DNA of 64,000 bases from an uncultured Polaribacter sp. (GTDB lineage Bacteria; Bacteroidota; Bacteroidia; Flavobacteriales; Flavobacteriaceae), in contig NZ_CANMVP010000015.1 in assembly GCF_947501385.1 (NCBI RefSeq), positions 51,260 through 115,259 of the forward strand, read 5' to 3'. Below the pieces are notes generated by a model that saw nothing but the letters and a program-made list of their open reading frames with translations, did no database searches and was not told where the DNA came from. Every line of letters starts with the position of its first letter. The stretch's first letter is position 1. Below, in pieces: positions 18,091-27,399 of the stretch. The translations under genes were made by a program, and so were the position numbers.

Positions 18091-20556
18091 ATGAAGAAGC
18101 ACAAGCTTACCCTACTAACATGTATTACTTTTTTTATTATAGTTTATACATCTCGCATACACAGTCAAAACCAGGTAATTGTTCAAGATTCAGTCGCCGT
18201 TATGAATTTCCATAATGCTTTAGTAGATGCTGGATGGCCTCCTTTTTGGGACGTTACCAAGCCTGTAAGCTCTTACCCTGGAATAACGGTTAATACCTCC
18301 AAAAGAATCAGCGGGATTACCATTGACGGGAATACTCTGGGAATACAAGCCAGTCATTTGCCTGACGGTATTCAACACCTCCAAAATCTACAGGAACTGG
18401 GCACTTTAGCCATCCAAAATGTTTTGCTGGAAACTATTTCTCCGAGGATAGGCGATTTAACAAGCCTTCGATCTTTACGACTATGGTTCAATTACATTTC
18501 AAATCTACCTGCTTCTATTGGTAATTTACAAAATTTACGAACACTTGATGTTAGGGTTAATAGGCTTAACAGCTTACCTTCAACTATAGGGGATTTAACA
18601 TTTTTAGCGAATTTAACGGTTGAAAATAATCGCCTAATTAACTTGCCTGATGACATTTCAAAATTAAACAACTTGGTTAATCTGAATATCTCCAATAACC
18701 AATTACAGACTTTTCCAATATCAATTTCAGAAATTCGATCTTTAAGAGAGATTAGAGCAAGTTATAACGAGATGTCTGGCGATATCCCAGAAATTATCTG
18801 GGATAGAAACGAAAATGTAGTTGACCCTATCCCATTATCCTTATATGTCGATCATAATAATTTGTCGGGTAGGGTTTTGGGTGAAGATACAGATGAATCC
18901 TTAGTCGATATTTTAGACATCAGTGCCAATAACTTTTTATTACAAGACCTGTTACCAGATTACGAAGATTTACAAACTTTTGGTGCTAGAGTAACGTTCA
19001 TGCCTCAAAATAAATTTGGAGATGTTCAACAAATCATACTTCCCAGTGCTACGGAAACGACGGCTATTTTTGTGGAAGGCTATCAATCCTTGCCGTCCAA
19101 TGAAGTACAATGGCTGTTCTATCGTAAATTAAGTGATAGAGGCCTCAACGAGAATCTAGCTGGAACGGAATATCCTTTAGTAAGAAGTAATGATCCAATA
19201 AATCAAGGCTTATATTATTGTAAAGTTACAAATCCAGCTATGCCAAACCTTGAAATTATCAGTTACCCTGTTCGTTTTATTTTATCTAATGAACCACCTG
19301 TAATTGAAACTGATGCTATTACATTTAGGACAGGTGATAACCCTGCACTTAATATTGATGTTAGCGATGATTTCACATATTTTGACCTTTTGGAGATTAC
19401 CTACCCAAACGAAACAGAAAACCTACAATTATCATCTGGAAATATCATACCCAAAGTAGCGGGTTGGTTGGGAACAGATTTACTTACGGTATCTGTGACT
19501 GATGAACAAAATGCACTCACTACAAAAATTATTCCCATCACCATATTGCCTGAGGAAAATAAGGCACCGCTAGTAACACTTCCCAATATGATATATCCTG
19601 GCTTTCTTAGTAATCTTCCCCTTCCCCTTCCCTGCGAACCTGGAACTACAGGTTGTGATGCTTTGTATGTCTGGGAGGCACAAACCTTGATTGATTATTA
19701 TATTAAAGATGACCTCACAAATCCTGATAATTTAGAATACACGATAAAGGAATGGCAAGCGGGCAGTACTAAGAACGTAAACGAAAAAGTATTTGTAGAC
19801 ATCACTGATCAACAAGGTTGGATGGGTAATGCTATGAATACCTATATTTTAGCTAATAAAGATACCATCGTTAGTCTTACCTTACAGGTAAAAGACCATG
19901 AAGGCCTAACAACAGAACGCCCTATACAATTGATATGTTCTACGACAAATCCTGGAAAACCACCATTAGTTTCAGAAATTCCAGATCAGATTATCGATTT
20001 TGATACGGAAGCTTTTCCAGATTTAAATCTTAATAACTATGTGACTAATGATTATGAAGAAAATGAAAATTTACTCTGGATCCATTCGTCTGACGCCTCC
20101 CTAACTGTAAATCTCGCAGATAGTATAGCCCTTGTAAAACCATCTGTTCGAGACACCCCATTTGCTGTCTTAGTAGATTATTTTGCCATCGAAAAGACAA
20201 ATGCATGGCACGTGTCTACAGCAAAGGTAAATTATAGGGTATCTGAGGCACTAGATATAGATGAGTTTAATGGTAAAATGTTGCACCAAGATGTAATTTT
20301 ATATCCCAATCCTGTTGCTGGGGAAAGCGAAGTATACCTAAGGTTTATTGATCGTACAAACGCTGATGGTATCATTACCATTTTTAACATTACAGGTCAA
20401 ACTTTATTAACGTTTCCGTTTCATAATACGACTAGCAACCTATCTCTTAGCCTTTATTTAAATAAGCTTTTTAGTGTATCGCGAGACAAACTCTATTTTG
20501 TAAAAACAACATTAAGCGATGGAAGTTCTAGTGTTTTAAAACTAGTAAGAATGTAA
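18091..20556 (+). CDS. Secreted leucine-rich-repeat protein with type IX sorting domain
   Basis: An 821-residue secreted protein. The signal peptide covers about residues 1-25 (LLTCITFFIIVYTSRIHS). Leucine-rich repeats run from about 105 to 235 in the plant-like/SD22 pattern (LTSLRSLRLWFNYISNLP, LQNLRTLDVRVNRLNSLP, LTFLANLTVENNRLINLP, LNNLVNLNISNNQLQTFP), followed by an LRR-cap-like stretch. An Ig-like segment (about 300-400) and cadherin-like strands (about 400-660, with NKAPLVTLP and a second PPLVSEIPDQII) follow. The end (ILYPNPVAG...ESEVYLRF, IFNITGQTLL, KLVRM) is a type IX sorting domain. It is probably a surface adhesin or protein-binding factor. Partner unknown. Confidence 0.85.
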   Translation: MKKHKLTLLTCITFFIIVYTSRIHSQNQVIVQDSVAVMNFHNALVDAGWPPFWDVTKPVSSYPGITVNTSKRISGITIDGNTLGIQASHLPDGIQHLQNLQELGTLAIQNVLLETISPRIGDLTSLRSLRLWFNYISNLPASIGNLQNLRTLDVRVNRLNSLPSTIGDLTFLANLTVENNRLINLPDDISKLNNLVNLNISNNQLQTFPISISEIRSLREIRASYNEMSGDIPEIIWDRNENVVDPIPLSLYVDHNNLSGRVLGEDTDESLVDILDISANNFLLQDLLPDYEDLQTFGARVTFMPQNKFGDVQQIILPSATETTAIFVEGYQSLPSNEVQWLFYRKLSDRGLNENLAGTEYPLVRSNDPINQGLYYCKVTNPAMPNLEIISYPVRFILSNEPPVIETDAITFRTGDNPALNIDVSDDFTYFDLLEITYPNETENLQLSSGNIIPKVAGWLGTDLLTVSVTDEQNALTTKIIPITILPEENKAPLVTLPNMIYPGFLSNLPLPLPCEPGTTGCDALYVWEAQTLIDYYIKDDLTNPDNLEYTIKEWQAGSTKNVNEKVFVDITDQQGWMGNAMNTYILANKDTIVSLTLQVKDHEGLTTERPIQLICSTTNPGKPPLVSEIPDQIIDFDTEAFPDLNLNNYVTNDYEENENLLWIHSSDASLTVNLADSIALVKPSVRDTPFAVLVDYFAIEKTNAWHVSTAKVNYRVSEALDIDEFNGKMLHQDVILYPNPVAGESEVYLRFIDRTNADGIITIFNITGQTLLTFPFHNTTSNLSLSLYLNKLFSVSRDKLYFVKTTLSDGSSSVLKLVRM

Positions 20557-20592
20557 TAATAGCATCTTTATTTGAAACCTTACACATTAAAA

Positions 20593-21021
20593 CCCGTTGT
20601 GCATTTTGAGTTAAATGTATTCCAAAATGTCAGTTCGAGACCCGAGAAAAATTTATATCAAGCGGTTGGAATGACGTAATGTCTCCTCGAGCGCAGTCGA
20701 GAGGTTAAAGAAGGTCTCGACTGCGCTCGACCAGACATATATTAATAATTTGTAAAACAGTAACTTACAAGCTACGTCAATGGTAGTGATTTTTGATAAA
20801 AAAATCGTATCGAGAACTAGTTTAGAAACGAAAATTCTTATTCTCGATACAAATTTCACTTAATTCAATCGTGAAATTCACTACCACTGACGTGTTTATA
20901 TAATTATCTGATTTCAAGTATATTAATAGTTCTCGACTGCGCTCGAACAGACATATTTATAGACTAATTTACGTCATTATAATCGCTCGAATTGACAGAA
21001 TTTATCAAAATGCACAACGGG
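20593..21021. mobile_element. Inverted-repeat element A, copy 2 (composite)
   Basis: Ends CCCGTTGTGCATTTTGA and TCAAAATGCACAACGGG are exact inverses, with the 7-bp flanking direct repeat ATTAAAA (20586-20592 and 21023-21029). The interior is nested: a REP-like CTCGAGCGCAGTCGAGAGG hairpin (about 20685-20705), a second CTCGACTGCGCTCGA copy (about 20717-20731), then the palindromic core shared with copy 1 (about 20785-20882) bounded here by GGTAGTGA and TCACTACC, and a third CTCGACTGCGCTCGA unit (about 20933-20947). The right end overlaps the last codons and stop of the histidine kinase gene. Confidence 0.85.
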
Positions 21022-22267
21022 TATTAAAATATAATGAAAGCTTATGTTTATTCTCATGGAGGTCATAATTAAGCCGAAACCCATACATTTCACATATTTT
21101 CTGATTAATAGCTAAACCCAATCCCAAAGACGTTGTTACTTTATTTCCTCTTTGAAAGCGATTGAACAATTGTGCAGTTTCTATGCTCGAAATCGCTCCT
21201 GTATTTATAATTTCGAATTTTTCTTCATTCAAAAGCATTTCAATAAACCCACCTTCTTGATTGTGTTGTACTGCATTTTTAATGAGGTTTGTAAATAAGA
21301 TATTTGCTAAAATGAGATCACATTTTACCTTAACGGGATACAGTTTTACTTTTATTGTAAGATTTTTAAATTGAATCATTTCTTCCATATTTCCAACAAT
21401 ATTATCAACAATAGTATGAATATCAACACTATTTAGCCTTCTAAATTCTTGATTTTCTATTCTAGAAATCAAAGTCAAAGATTTTCCTATTTTTGATAGT
21501 TTATTGGCTTCTTGATAAACCGCTTTTACCCATTGAAGTTCTTTTTTGCTTAGGTTTTGACTTTCTAGAAGAAGCACCATCTTATTGCGAATAATAGCCA
21601 GAGGAGTCTGTATTTCATGGGCAATATTTTCATTGAATTCCTTAAGGTTATGAAAATCTTTTTTTACCTGATTCATCAATCCCGTAACAATCTTATTTAA
21701 CTCTTGAAACTCACTAATGTTTGAAACTTCTAAAGATACTGGATTTTTTTTAGTGATATCGTAATTAGTAACTTTTGATAAGTTTTTAAAAAAAGGTTTC
21801 CAGGTCCATTTGTATATCACTTGATTGATAAAGAACAATCCTGTTATTAATAACAATATGATCAATGAAGTCGCTACGAAAAGCCATACAACCAATTCAT
21901 TCATTTCTAAAAGAATATGATGAATCGAAACCCTAACTTTTTGAGAATCGACCTGTGTCGTAAATTCATACGTACGATAGGGAATAAATTTATTGGCATA
22001 GTCCTCATAAATTAAAGTATCTCTGTATTTATTAAGAACAGAAGAATCTTCTTTCAAAGGGTTTATCTCAAATAAATAGTTAGACGGCAGAAATGCTCCT
22101 TTTTCTTTAAGACTAAAAATAATACGTTCACTTTCATGTCTCAATATATCGTCTACCTCTTTGCTTACAAAATACCGAATAAGATAGAAGTCGGTTGCAA
22201 CCATCAATGGAAAAAGAAGTACAAAAAAGACGAGATAGTATTTATTGGTTTTTGTGACTAAATTCAT
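21005..22267 (-). CDS. Sensor histidine kinase
   Basis: A 420-residue two-pass membrane kinase: membrane segments at about 9-29 and 128-150 flank a periplasmic sensor domain, followed by the dimerisation domain with phospho-acceptor H (FNENIAHEIQTPLAII, about residue 217) and the catalytic ATPase domain (N box NLIKNAVQHN; an NTG in place of the usual DxG; F/G boxes FNRFQRGN and SLGLGLAI). The gene starts 1 bp after its cognate response regulator, so they are co-transcribed. The last five residues (TRCAF) and the TGA stop are encoded by the terminal repeat of element A copy 2, so the original C-terminus has been replaced just after the last expected strand. The kinase is probably still active. 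Confidence 0.9.
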   Translation of the reverse strand: MNLVTKTNKYYLVFFVLLFPLMVATDFYLIRYFVSKEVDDILRHESERIIFSLKEKGAFLPSNYLFEINPLKEDSSVLNKYRDTLIYEDYANKFIPYRTYEFTTQVDSQKVRVSIHHILLEMNELVVWLFVATSLIILLLITGLFFINQVIYKWTWKPFFKNLSKVTNYDITKKNPVSLEVSNISEFQELNKIVTGLMNQVKKDFHNLKEFNENIAHEIQTPLAIIRNKMVLLLESQNLSKKELQWVKAVYQEANKLSKIGKSLTLISRIENQEFRRLNSVDIHTIVDNIVGNMEEMIQFKNLTIKVKLYPVKVKCDLILANILFTNLIKNAVQHNQEGGFIEMLLNEEKFEIINTGAISSIETAQLFNRFQRGNKVTTSLGLGLAINQKICEMYGFRLNYDLHENKHKLSLYFNTRCAF

Positions 22268-22268
22268 T

Positions 22269-22943
22269 TTATTCGCTGAATTTGTAGCCTACACTGTAGA
22301 TTGACTTAATGTAATCGTTTCCTCCAAACTTGGTGATTTTTTTTCTCAGGTTGGCCAAATGTGTATAAATGAAGTTGAAAGAATCTACCATTTCAATATG
22401 ATCTCCCCAAAGATGTTCAGCGATGGCTTCTTTCGTCAACAATCTATTTTTGTTAGCAACAAAAAAATGAATGATGTCAAATTCTTTTTTGGTTAGATTC
22501 ATCAAACGGTTATTCACAAAAACCTCATAACTCCCAGGTTTTATCCGAATTTCATTAAAAAGGATTTCTTTACTTCCTTTGTAAACTTTTCTTCTGTATA
22601 ACGCTTTTATTCTCGCATTAAGCTCCACAAGATAAAAGGGTTTGGTTAAATAATCATCCGCTCCTACTTCTAATCCATTTACTTTATCTCCAACCGCATT
22701 TTTTGCAGAAATAATGATAATACCTACATCAATATTCTCTTTCTTCACCTCCTTGATAATATCAAGCCCTGTGCCATCTGGCAGCGTAATATCAACAACC
22801 AAAATATCGTAAGGAAAAATCACTGCTTTCATGTAAGCCGATTGATAGTTGGGGGCAATTTCACAGACGTTACCTTGTTCATCTAAAAAATTCTTGATGT
22901 CCTTGAGAAGCTCTACATTATCTTCAATAACAAGTATTTTCAT
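22269..22943 (-). CDS. OmpR/PhoB-type response regulator
   Basis: A 224-residue regulator. The receiver domain (1-115) has the acidic pair ED near residue 7, the phospho-acceptor Asp in VVDITLPDG (about 51), a Ser in IISAK and the Lys in YLTKPF (about 101). The winged-helix DNA-binding domain (about 130-224) has RLMNLTKKEFDIIHFF and YSVGYKF at the end. It is followed by the kinase gene at 1 bp spacing. A TGAT-N4-ATCA site lies about 212 bp upstream. The target genes cannot be read from the sequence. Confidence 0.92.
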   Translation of the reverse strand: MKILVIEDNVELLKDIKNFLDEQGNVCEIAPNYQSAYMKAVIFPYDILVVDITLPDGTGLDIIKEVKKENIDVGIIIISAKNAVGDKVNGLEVGADDYLTKPFYLVELNARIKALYRRKVYKGSKEILFNEIRIKPGSYEVFVNNRLMNLTKKEFDIIHFFVANKNRLLTKEAIAEHLWGDHIEMVDSFNFIYTHLANLRKKITKFGGNDYIKSIYSVGYKFSE

Positions 22944-23154
22944 AATAGGTAAGTTTTATTTCCATTTGCTATCTGTAGTATCTTTCACCATTCAAATGTT
23001 CTTTTACATTTTATTTCTATACCATCAATTGTTATCTTAATATCTTTGTTCCAAAAACAATACTATTCTACTCTCAAGAAACAACAACCTTAAAATCTAA
23101 GGAAACACACTTTTTATAATTTATAAAGTTCTAAAAAAAGTTGTGATCAAAACA

Positions 23155-23166
23155 TGATTCTTATCA
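23155..23166. promoter_or_regulatory. Second Fnr-type site in the 325-bp gap 22944-23268
   Basis: TGATTCTTATCA is an exact TGAT-N4-ATCA dyad in the gap between the response regulator gene (starts at 22943) and the 3' end of the V-ATPase K gene. The only gene that could be controlled from here in normal orientation is the two-component operon, about 212 bp away. A closely related site, ATGATTCTTTTCAT, lies at 31861-31874 between the two stress-protein operons. Nothing else was recognised in this gap. Confidence 0.4.
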
Positions 23167-23268
23167 TACCAAAACACCTCTATTTTAAAAGCACTATATG
23201 TGAATTCTAAAAAGACCATTATTTTTTGAAAAGAGTGCTTCAGATTGCAGTACTAAATTCATGTCTTG

Positions 23269-23739
23269 CTATGAAGAAGTTGGCAATCCTGTCATAGTAA
23301 ATATCATGACGAATAAAGCAACCGTTTCTACTACACCGATAATCATAATATATTTTGCGGTATCATTTGCACCTGCAGCAATAGCATCACAGGCTCTAGC
23401 TCCGGCTTTTCCTTGAAATATGGCTGAACCAGCCATAGCAGCACCAGCAAAAAGTCCAATGAGTATTTGCCAGAAATAGGAATCAGGGCTCAGATTCGCA
23501 TCAGCGATGGCGTTTTTTAGAATCATCCCGTAAATAACCTGAGAAAGTGGTGCACCCACAAAAATGAGTAAAGCAGTTGCTGCTTTATCACCATTGATTA
23601 TCATTTTTTTCCAAGCTCCAATAGCAGCCATACCTGCTATTCCAGTTCCTATTGCAGATCCTATTGCAGCAATACTTAAAGACACGCCCATGTCTCCTAA
23701 TCCTTTTACTGTTGTTTCAATGAATGCGATACTTGTCAT
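23269..23739 (-). CDS. ntpK: V-type ATPase rotor ring subunit K (proteolipid)
   Basis: A 156-residue four-helix, duplicated proteolipid forming the ion-carrying rotor ring. Gly/Ala-rich helices are at about 14-36, 52-75, 88-108 and 126-148. The ion-binding Glu lies in the last helix (GVVETVALFVMI). Residues equivalent to the Enterococcus hirae sodium site are kept: S and Q in PLSQ (T64/Q65 there), Q in IFQGKAG (Q110) and the Glu (E139), so sodium transport is plausible. It is the last gene of the V-ATPase operon, 37 bp after subunit I. Confident family call; the ion specificity is inference. Confidence 0.93.
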   Translation of the reverse strand: MTSIAFIETTVKGLGDMGVSLSIAAIGSAIGTGIAGMAAIGAWKKMIINGDKAATALLIFVGAPLSQVIYGMILKNAIADANLSPDSYFWQILIGLFAGAAMAGSAIFQGKAGARACDAIAAGANDTAKYIMIIGVVETVALFVMIFTMTGLPTSS

Positions 23740-23776
23740 GATTTCATTTTTAAAAGTTCAATAATTTCTTTATCTA

Positions 23777-25624
23777 TTATTTTGTTGTTAATGATTGTGT
23801 TCCTTCGTTCTCAAATGCATCTAATGAAGCTATCAATTTAAATGGCTTATAGGCTTCCCCTGAAAATTGTACCCCAAGATGTCCTGCAAACTCTAACATA
23901 TTTAAACGGATGCCGTGTACCATGACTGCCATTAATGCCAAGGCAATATTTAATCCATGTCCTAAGAACAAGGCTACCGCTGCCATCACTAAATCTAAAA
24001 TACCCAACTCTAAAATTCCATTAGGTACTATCATATTATTAAAGCTTGAAGCTACAGCGGCTGTTGCCATACCAACTGCAAAAAGCCGAACATAAGAAAC
24101 AATATCAGAGAAACCACTGATGAGGCTCAATGGCAAATTGGCCACAGATATCCCCATGCTTTTCAGAAAGTTTTTGCTTTCCACAGCAAATAACGTCACC
24201 AATAATGCACCTGCTATAAATAACCAATTGTTCCAGTCTGGTGCAGTTTTCCCCAGTACCAATTGTTCTGTTAAAAAAAACAATCCCCAAACCAGACAAA
24301 TCCACCCCAGTTCACTCAATGCTTTTATGGAATTTATAAATTGAAAAAGTCGAACGCTATGGGCAATCGTTAAATGTATTGCGCCGATGAGAAAGGAAAG
24401 ATGCATCATAAACGAAATATTATCTACGCCAAAGCTAGAGATCTCTTGTATGATTAAATTGTTTAAAAAAGGGATGGCTGCAATTTCCTCGGCTCCAAAG
24501 TAAGTGCCGCTCAAAACTCCCCAAATAATGGTTGTGCTACTTAATACATACATTAGAAAACGCATTTGGGATGCCATTTTTTTACGAAACAATAAGGTAA
24601 TCAACAAAAAAACAACTCCATAGCCCGCATCTCCAACAAGCATGGCAAAAAACAATGCAAAAGCAACTAAAAAATAAATAGATACATCTACTTCTTTATA
24701 ACCTGGCACGATGTCTATAAACTTCATGACGGGATTTATGATACTGATCCATTTGGGATTCTTAATATACACTGGAACATCTTCTGGTTTCTCAGGATCC
24801 GATATGTTGTAGCCCCAATGATGTTTTTCAGCAGCAGATATAAAAGCATTAACAGTATACTTTGGAATATAGCCCTTTAGATATTTCAGCCTACCTTTTA
24901 TATCGCCCATGCCCTCTAAAGTTTGTTGAACTCCCAATCGATCTTTTAAAAAAATAAGATAATCTTCTAAGGATGTTATGCTATTAGATTGGTCTTTCAA
25001 AAACAACTCTATTTCAGCAAGTTGTCGTTCTTTCCTTTTGATTTGCTGTCTGATATCATCAATTAACAATTCAGGCAGTACTGCTTCTTTCAAGTTCAGT
25101 TTTTCAGATGCGTCTCTTGTAAAGAACGCGATAGGCACCTTGCCGCTCTGTTCGGGGAAAACCGCTATGCAATGGTTTTTGGTTAATGATTGCGCAAGTT
25201 GTTTGTCTACCAGATGCAAACGGATATATATATTGTTCTCTTGTAAGTATTTAAAATCTTTGATATCTATAGGTTCACCCCAGGTTTGATACCAAGTTAG
25301 CTGTTGGTGAAGTTCATCAAGTCTATTTTTGCATTTTTGTCGAATAGCAACGGTCTTTAATACACGACTTATTATCCGTTTAGGATCCTTTGTATTGAAT
25401 GCTTCTCTAGTGGTTTGATCATTTTTATTATTTGCATCCTTTTGAAGGATAGCGATTGCACTCTCGGTGCGGTTGATCTCTTCTGCGCACCTTTCTATTA
25501 ATTCACCAAAAGGTTGATTGACTTCTTTGATATCTACAACACCAAGTTTACCGAGTTCATCTACCGTTTCATCTACTGAATGCGATGTGGTAAAAAGCAG
25601 TATTTCCTTCATTCGAACAATCAT
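23777..25624 (-). CDS. ntpI: V-type ATPase membrane subunit I (a-subunit homologue)
   Basis: A 615-residue stator subunit that forms the ion half-channels against the K ring. The N-terminal ~320 residues are soluble with coiled-coil stretches (KRKERQLAEIELFLKD). The C-terminal half has about seven or eight membrane helices, from VSIYFLVAFALFFAMLVGD to IALALMAVMVHGIRLNMLE. The essential Arg is probably in SDIVSYVRLFAVGMA (about 520). It overlaps the upstream D gene by 4 bases (ATGA), indicating translational coupling. It is of usual length for bacterial subunit I. Confidence 0.93.
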   Translation of the reverse strand: MIVRMKEILLFTTSHSVDETVDELGKLGVVDIKEVNQPFGELIERCAEEINRTESAIAILQKDANNKNDQTTREAFNTKDPKRIISRVLKTVAIRQKCKNRLDELHQQLTWYQTWGEPIDIKDFKYLQENNIYIRLHLVDKQLAQSLTKNHCIAVFPEQSGKVPIAFFTRDASEKLNLKEAVLPELLIDDIRQQIKRKERQLAEIELFLKDQSNSITSLEDYLIFLKDRLGVQQTLEGMGDIKGRLKYLKGYIPKYTVNAFISAAEKHHWGYNISDPEKPEDVPVYIKNPKWISIINPVMKFIDIVPGYKEVDVSIYFLVAFALFFAMLVGDAGYGVVFLLITLLFRKKMASQMRFLMYVLSSTTIIWGVLSGTYFGAEEIAAIPFLNNLIIQEISSFGVDNISFMMHLSFLIGAIHLTIAHSVRLFQFINSIKALSELGWICLVWGLFFLTEQLVLGKTAPDWNNWLFIAGALLVTLFAVESKNFLKSMGISVANLPLSLISGFSDIVSYVRLFAVGMATAAVASSFNNMIVPNGILELGILDLVMAAVALFLGHGLNIALALMAVMVHGIRLNMLEFAGHLGVQFSGEAYKPFKLIASLDAFENEGTQSLTTK

Positions 25625-26232
25625 AATAGCACTTTTTTATCTTGTTTTTTCTTTTTTACAAGCTTAGCGCACCCTATGGCCAGTCGCTCCACATCTCCTA
25701 AATAAATTTCAATTTTTCTAATATTATGTATAGTTTCTGGTATAAACACTTCTTTGAGCGCATTTTTCATCCGACGGGCTTCAGCCAATTCTTCTTGTAA
25801 CAGTTCCCTATTTTTCTTCTCAATAGCCATTATAACATGATTTGTTTTTTGATCCTTTACAACCTCAATCATAGCATCCACCCATAAAGGTGTGGAAAAA
25901 AGATCTACTTCTGTGTTTTCAAAAATAATATCGACAAATGCTTTAATGGTCACTCCAACAATTTCTCGCTTCTTATTGATAACACGGTCTACTTTTACTA
26001 AATTAGACACATCAACAGCATCCTCAGCCATTACAGCTACCCATTTTTTTGTTTCCTTATTCGCTTGTTCAATCGCTTTTTCTAAACGTTCTATAGTATA
26101 TTCGATGGTTTGTACAACTTCTTTTAACTGTTGTTCTTTCATTTCGAAAACAGGTAGTGCCGTTCTATATTCTCTGAGTTCTATCTTTAAAGCAGCCAAA
26201 GAATTCTTGTTCATTAAAATCTTATCTGCCAT
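25621..26232 (-). CDS. ntpD: V-type ATPase central-stalk subunit D
   Basis: A 203-residue, mostly coiled-coil protein forming the rotating axle that links the A3B3 head to the ring. NKNSLAALKIELREYRTALP at the start and KKNRELLQEELAEARRMKNA followed by FIPETIHNIRKIEIYLGDVE near the end match the family's N- and C-terminal helices. The first ATG overlaps the end of the DUF2764 gene by 11 bases. The next Met (six codons on) would avoid overlap and cannot be excluded. Confidence 0.9.
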   Translation of the reverse strand: MADKILMNKNSLAALKIELREYRTALPVFEMKEQQLKEVVQTIEYTIERLEKAIEQANKETKKWVAVMAEDAVDVSNLVKVDRVINKKREIVGVTIKAFVDIIFENTEVDLFSTPLWVDAMIEVVKDQKTNHVIMAIEKKNRELLQEELAEARRMKNALKEVFIPETIHNIRKIEIYLGDVERLAIGCAKLVKKKKQDKKVLL

Positions 26233-26803
26233 GTTCAGTCTTTTTTATGGTTTGTAAAAAAACTCCAAAACCTTTATCGGTATCAAAACTCCACCATCGA
26301 AGCAACAACATTAACTTGAGTTTATAGCATATTAAAGCTCCAAAGTCTGTATAATGACCAATGGAGAGTGCTTCCAGTTTATTCCATTGTAACTTGAGTA
26401 ACTGTATCTCTTCATCTAATGGATTTCCTGGTATTATAGGTAGCCATCCTTTTTTTGATGATGTTTGTTTCGAGTTGTTCCTCCGTAACATACGCAAGTC
26501 TTTGATGTCATTTTTCATGGCAAAAACATATTTTGAGAAAGCTGCCAATACCGTATTTTTATTTTTCTGAAATATCATTTTATGGATAGTTTCCAGATTC
26601 ATTTGACACAGAAGATGGTAATCACTCGGCGTTAGAAACTTTGCTGCTTCTTCATCAAAAATTGTGATTACATTTTTCTCTTGTCCTGAAGATTCAGCAT
26701 ATTTTATAAGCGTAGAAAAAACCTTTGAACGTGTATCTTCTGTGTCTTGAAAAGATAAGTACGGTAAGCTACTTATTAAATATTCCAGATTTCCAGTGAT
26801 CAT
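26222..26803 (-). CDS. DUF2764 family protein of V-ATPase operons
   Basis: A protein of about 193 residues of the DUF2764 family, found almost only inside bacterial V-ATPase operons. It is believed to occupy the place of subunit C, which attaches the ring to the central stalk. The family signature at the N-terminus is GNLEYLISSLPYLSFQD. The frame extends to an ATG at 26836, but that would overlap subunit E by 31 bases. The ATG at 26801-26803, directly before ITGNLEYLISSLPYL and 2 bp after the E stop, fits the family start. The exact role in the complex is not established. Confidence 0.82.
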   Translation of the reverse strand: MITGNLEYLISSLPYLSFQDTEDTRSKVFSTLIKYAESSGQEKNVITIFDEEAAKFLTPSDYHLLCQMNLETIHKMIFQKNKNTVLAAFSKYVFAMKNDIKDLRMLRRNNSKQTSSKKGWLPIIPGNPLDEEIQLLKLQWNKLEALSIGHYTDFGALICYKLKLMLLLRWWSFDTDKGFGVFLQTIKKTEHGR

Positions 26804-26805
26804 AT

Positions 26806-27399
26806 TTACTGTCTGTTTTTTAGTAGATTCATCCACTTTCTGCTTAGGTGGTTATTTAAGAGTTCGGCAACTTCTTCTGGCGTAATATGGTAACTCCAAC
26901 CTTGGTCTGTATTAGCTATTGACAACCCGTTCAGTATATTATCATCTTTGATTAAGGAGACAATATTTTCTGATATTAGCAAACGCAGATGAACATGATC
27001 AGCTAGCTTTTGGTCAAAATCTTCTGAGAGTTTTAACCTTACTTCACTACCAACGTTCTCAATTATTTTTATGACCGTAGATTTTATTAAATCAGGGTTG
27101 AAAGCTTCATTAACTTCCTTTTTTAATACCGCCTGAAAAAGCTTCAATAAATCGTTTTGCACGGTAATATAAAGATCTCTGGCCGCTTGCCGAAGTGCGC
27201 TTTCTCCTTTGCTGAGGGTAGCTTCTGCCTCTCTCTGGGCTTCTATAAGAATCTGTTTCCTTTTTTCTTCGGCACTCCTCACTATTTTTTTTGCTTGCAC
27301 CTGCGCATCTTCCACTATTTTTTTTGATGCGATGTCAGCAGCATCAATAGCCTCAGATTTTAGCGTAGCAATCAGCTTATCCAGTGTTTTATCACTCAT
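26806..27399 (-). CDS. ntpE: V-type ATPase peripheral-stalk subunit E
   Basis: A 197-residue stator-stalk protein. A long charged alpha-helix (residues about 10-85, rich in Ala, Lys and Glu: KKIVEDAQVQAKKIVRSAEE) is followed by a globular C-terminal domain (about 90-197) that binds the B subunit. It overlaps the end of the B gene by 8 bases. In most Bacteroidota V-ATPase operons E is first; here it follows A and B. Confidence 0.87.
   Translation of the reverse strand: MSDKTLDKLIATLKSEAIDAADIASKKIVEDAQVQAKKIVRSAEEKRKQILIEAQREAEATLSKGESALRQAARDLYITVQNDLLKLFQAVLKKEVNEAFNPDLIKSTVIKIIENVGSEVRLKLSEDFDQKLADHVHLRLLISENIVSLIKDDNILNGLSIANTDQGWSYHITPEEVAELLNNHLSRKWMNLLKNRQ

Noticed and set aside
20653..20859. 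68-codon minus-strand frame inside element A copy 2
   Set aside because: It spans REP-like palindromes, has no protein similarity that I recognise, and is not kept in the other copies.
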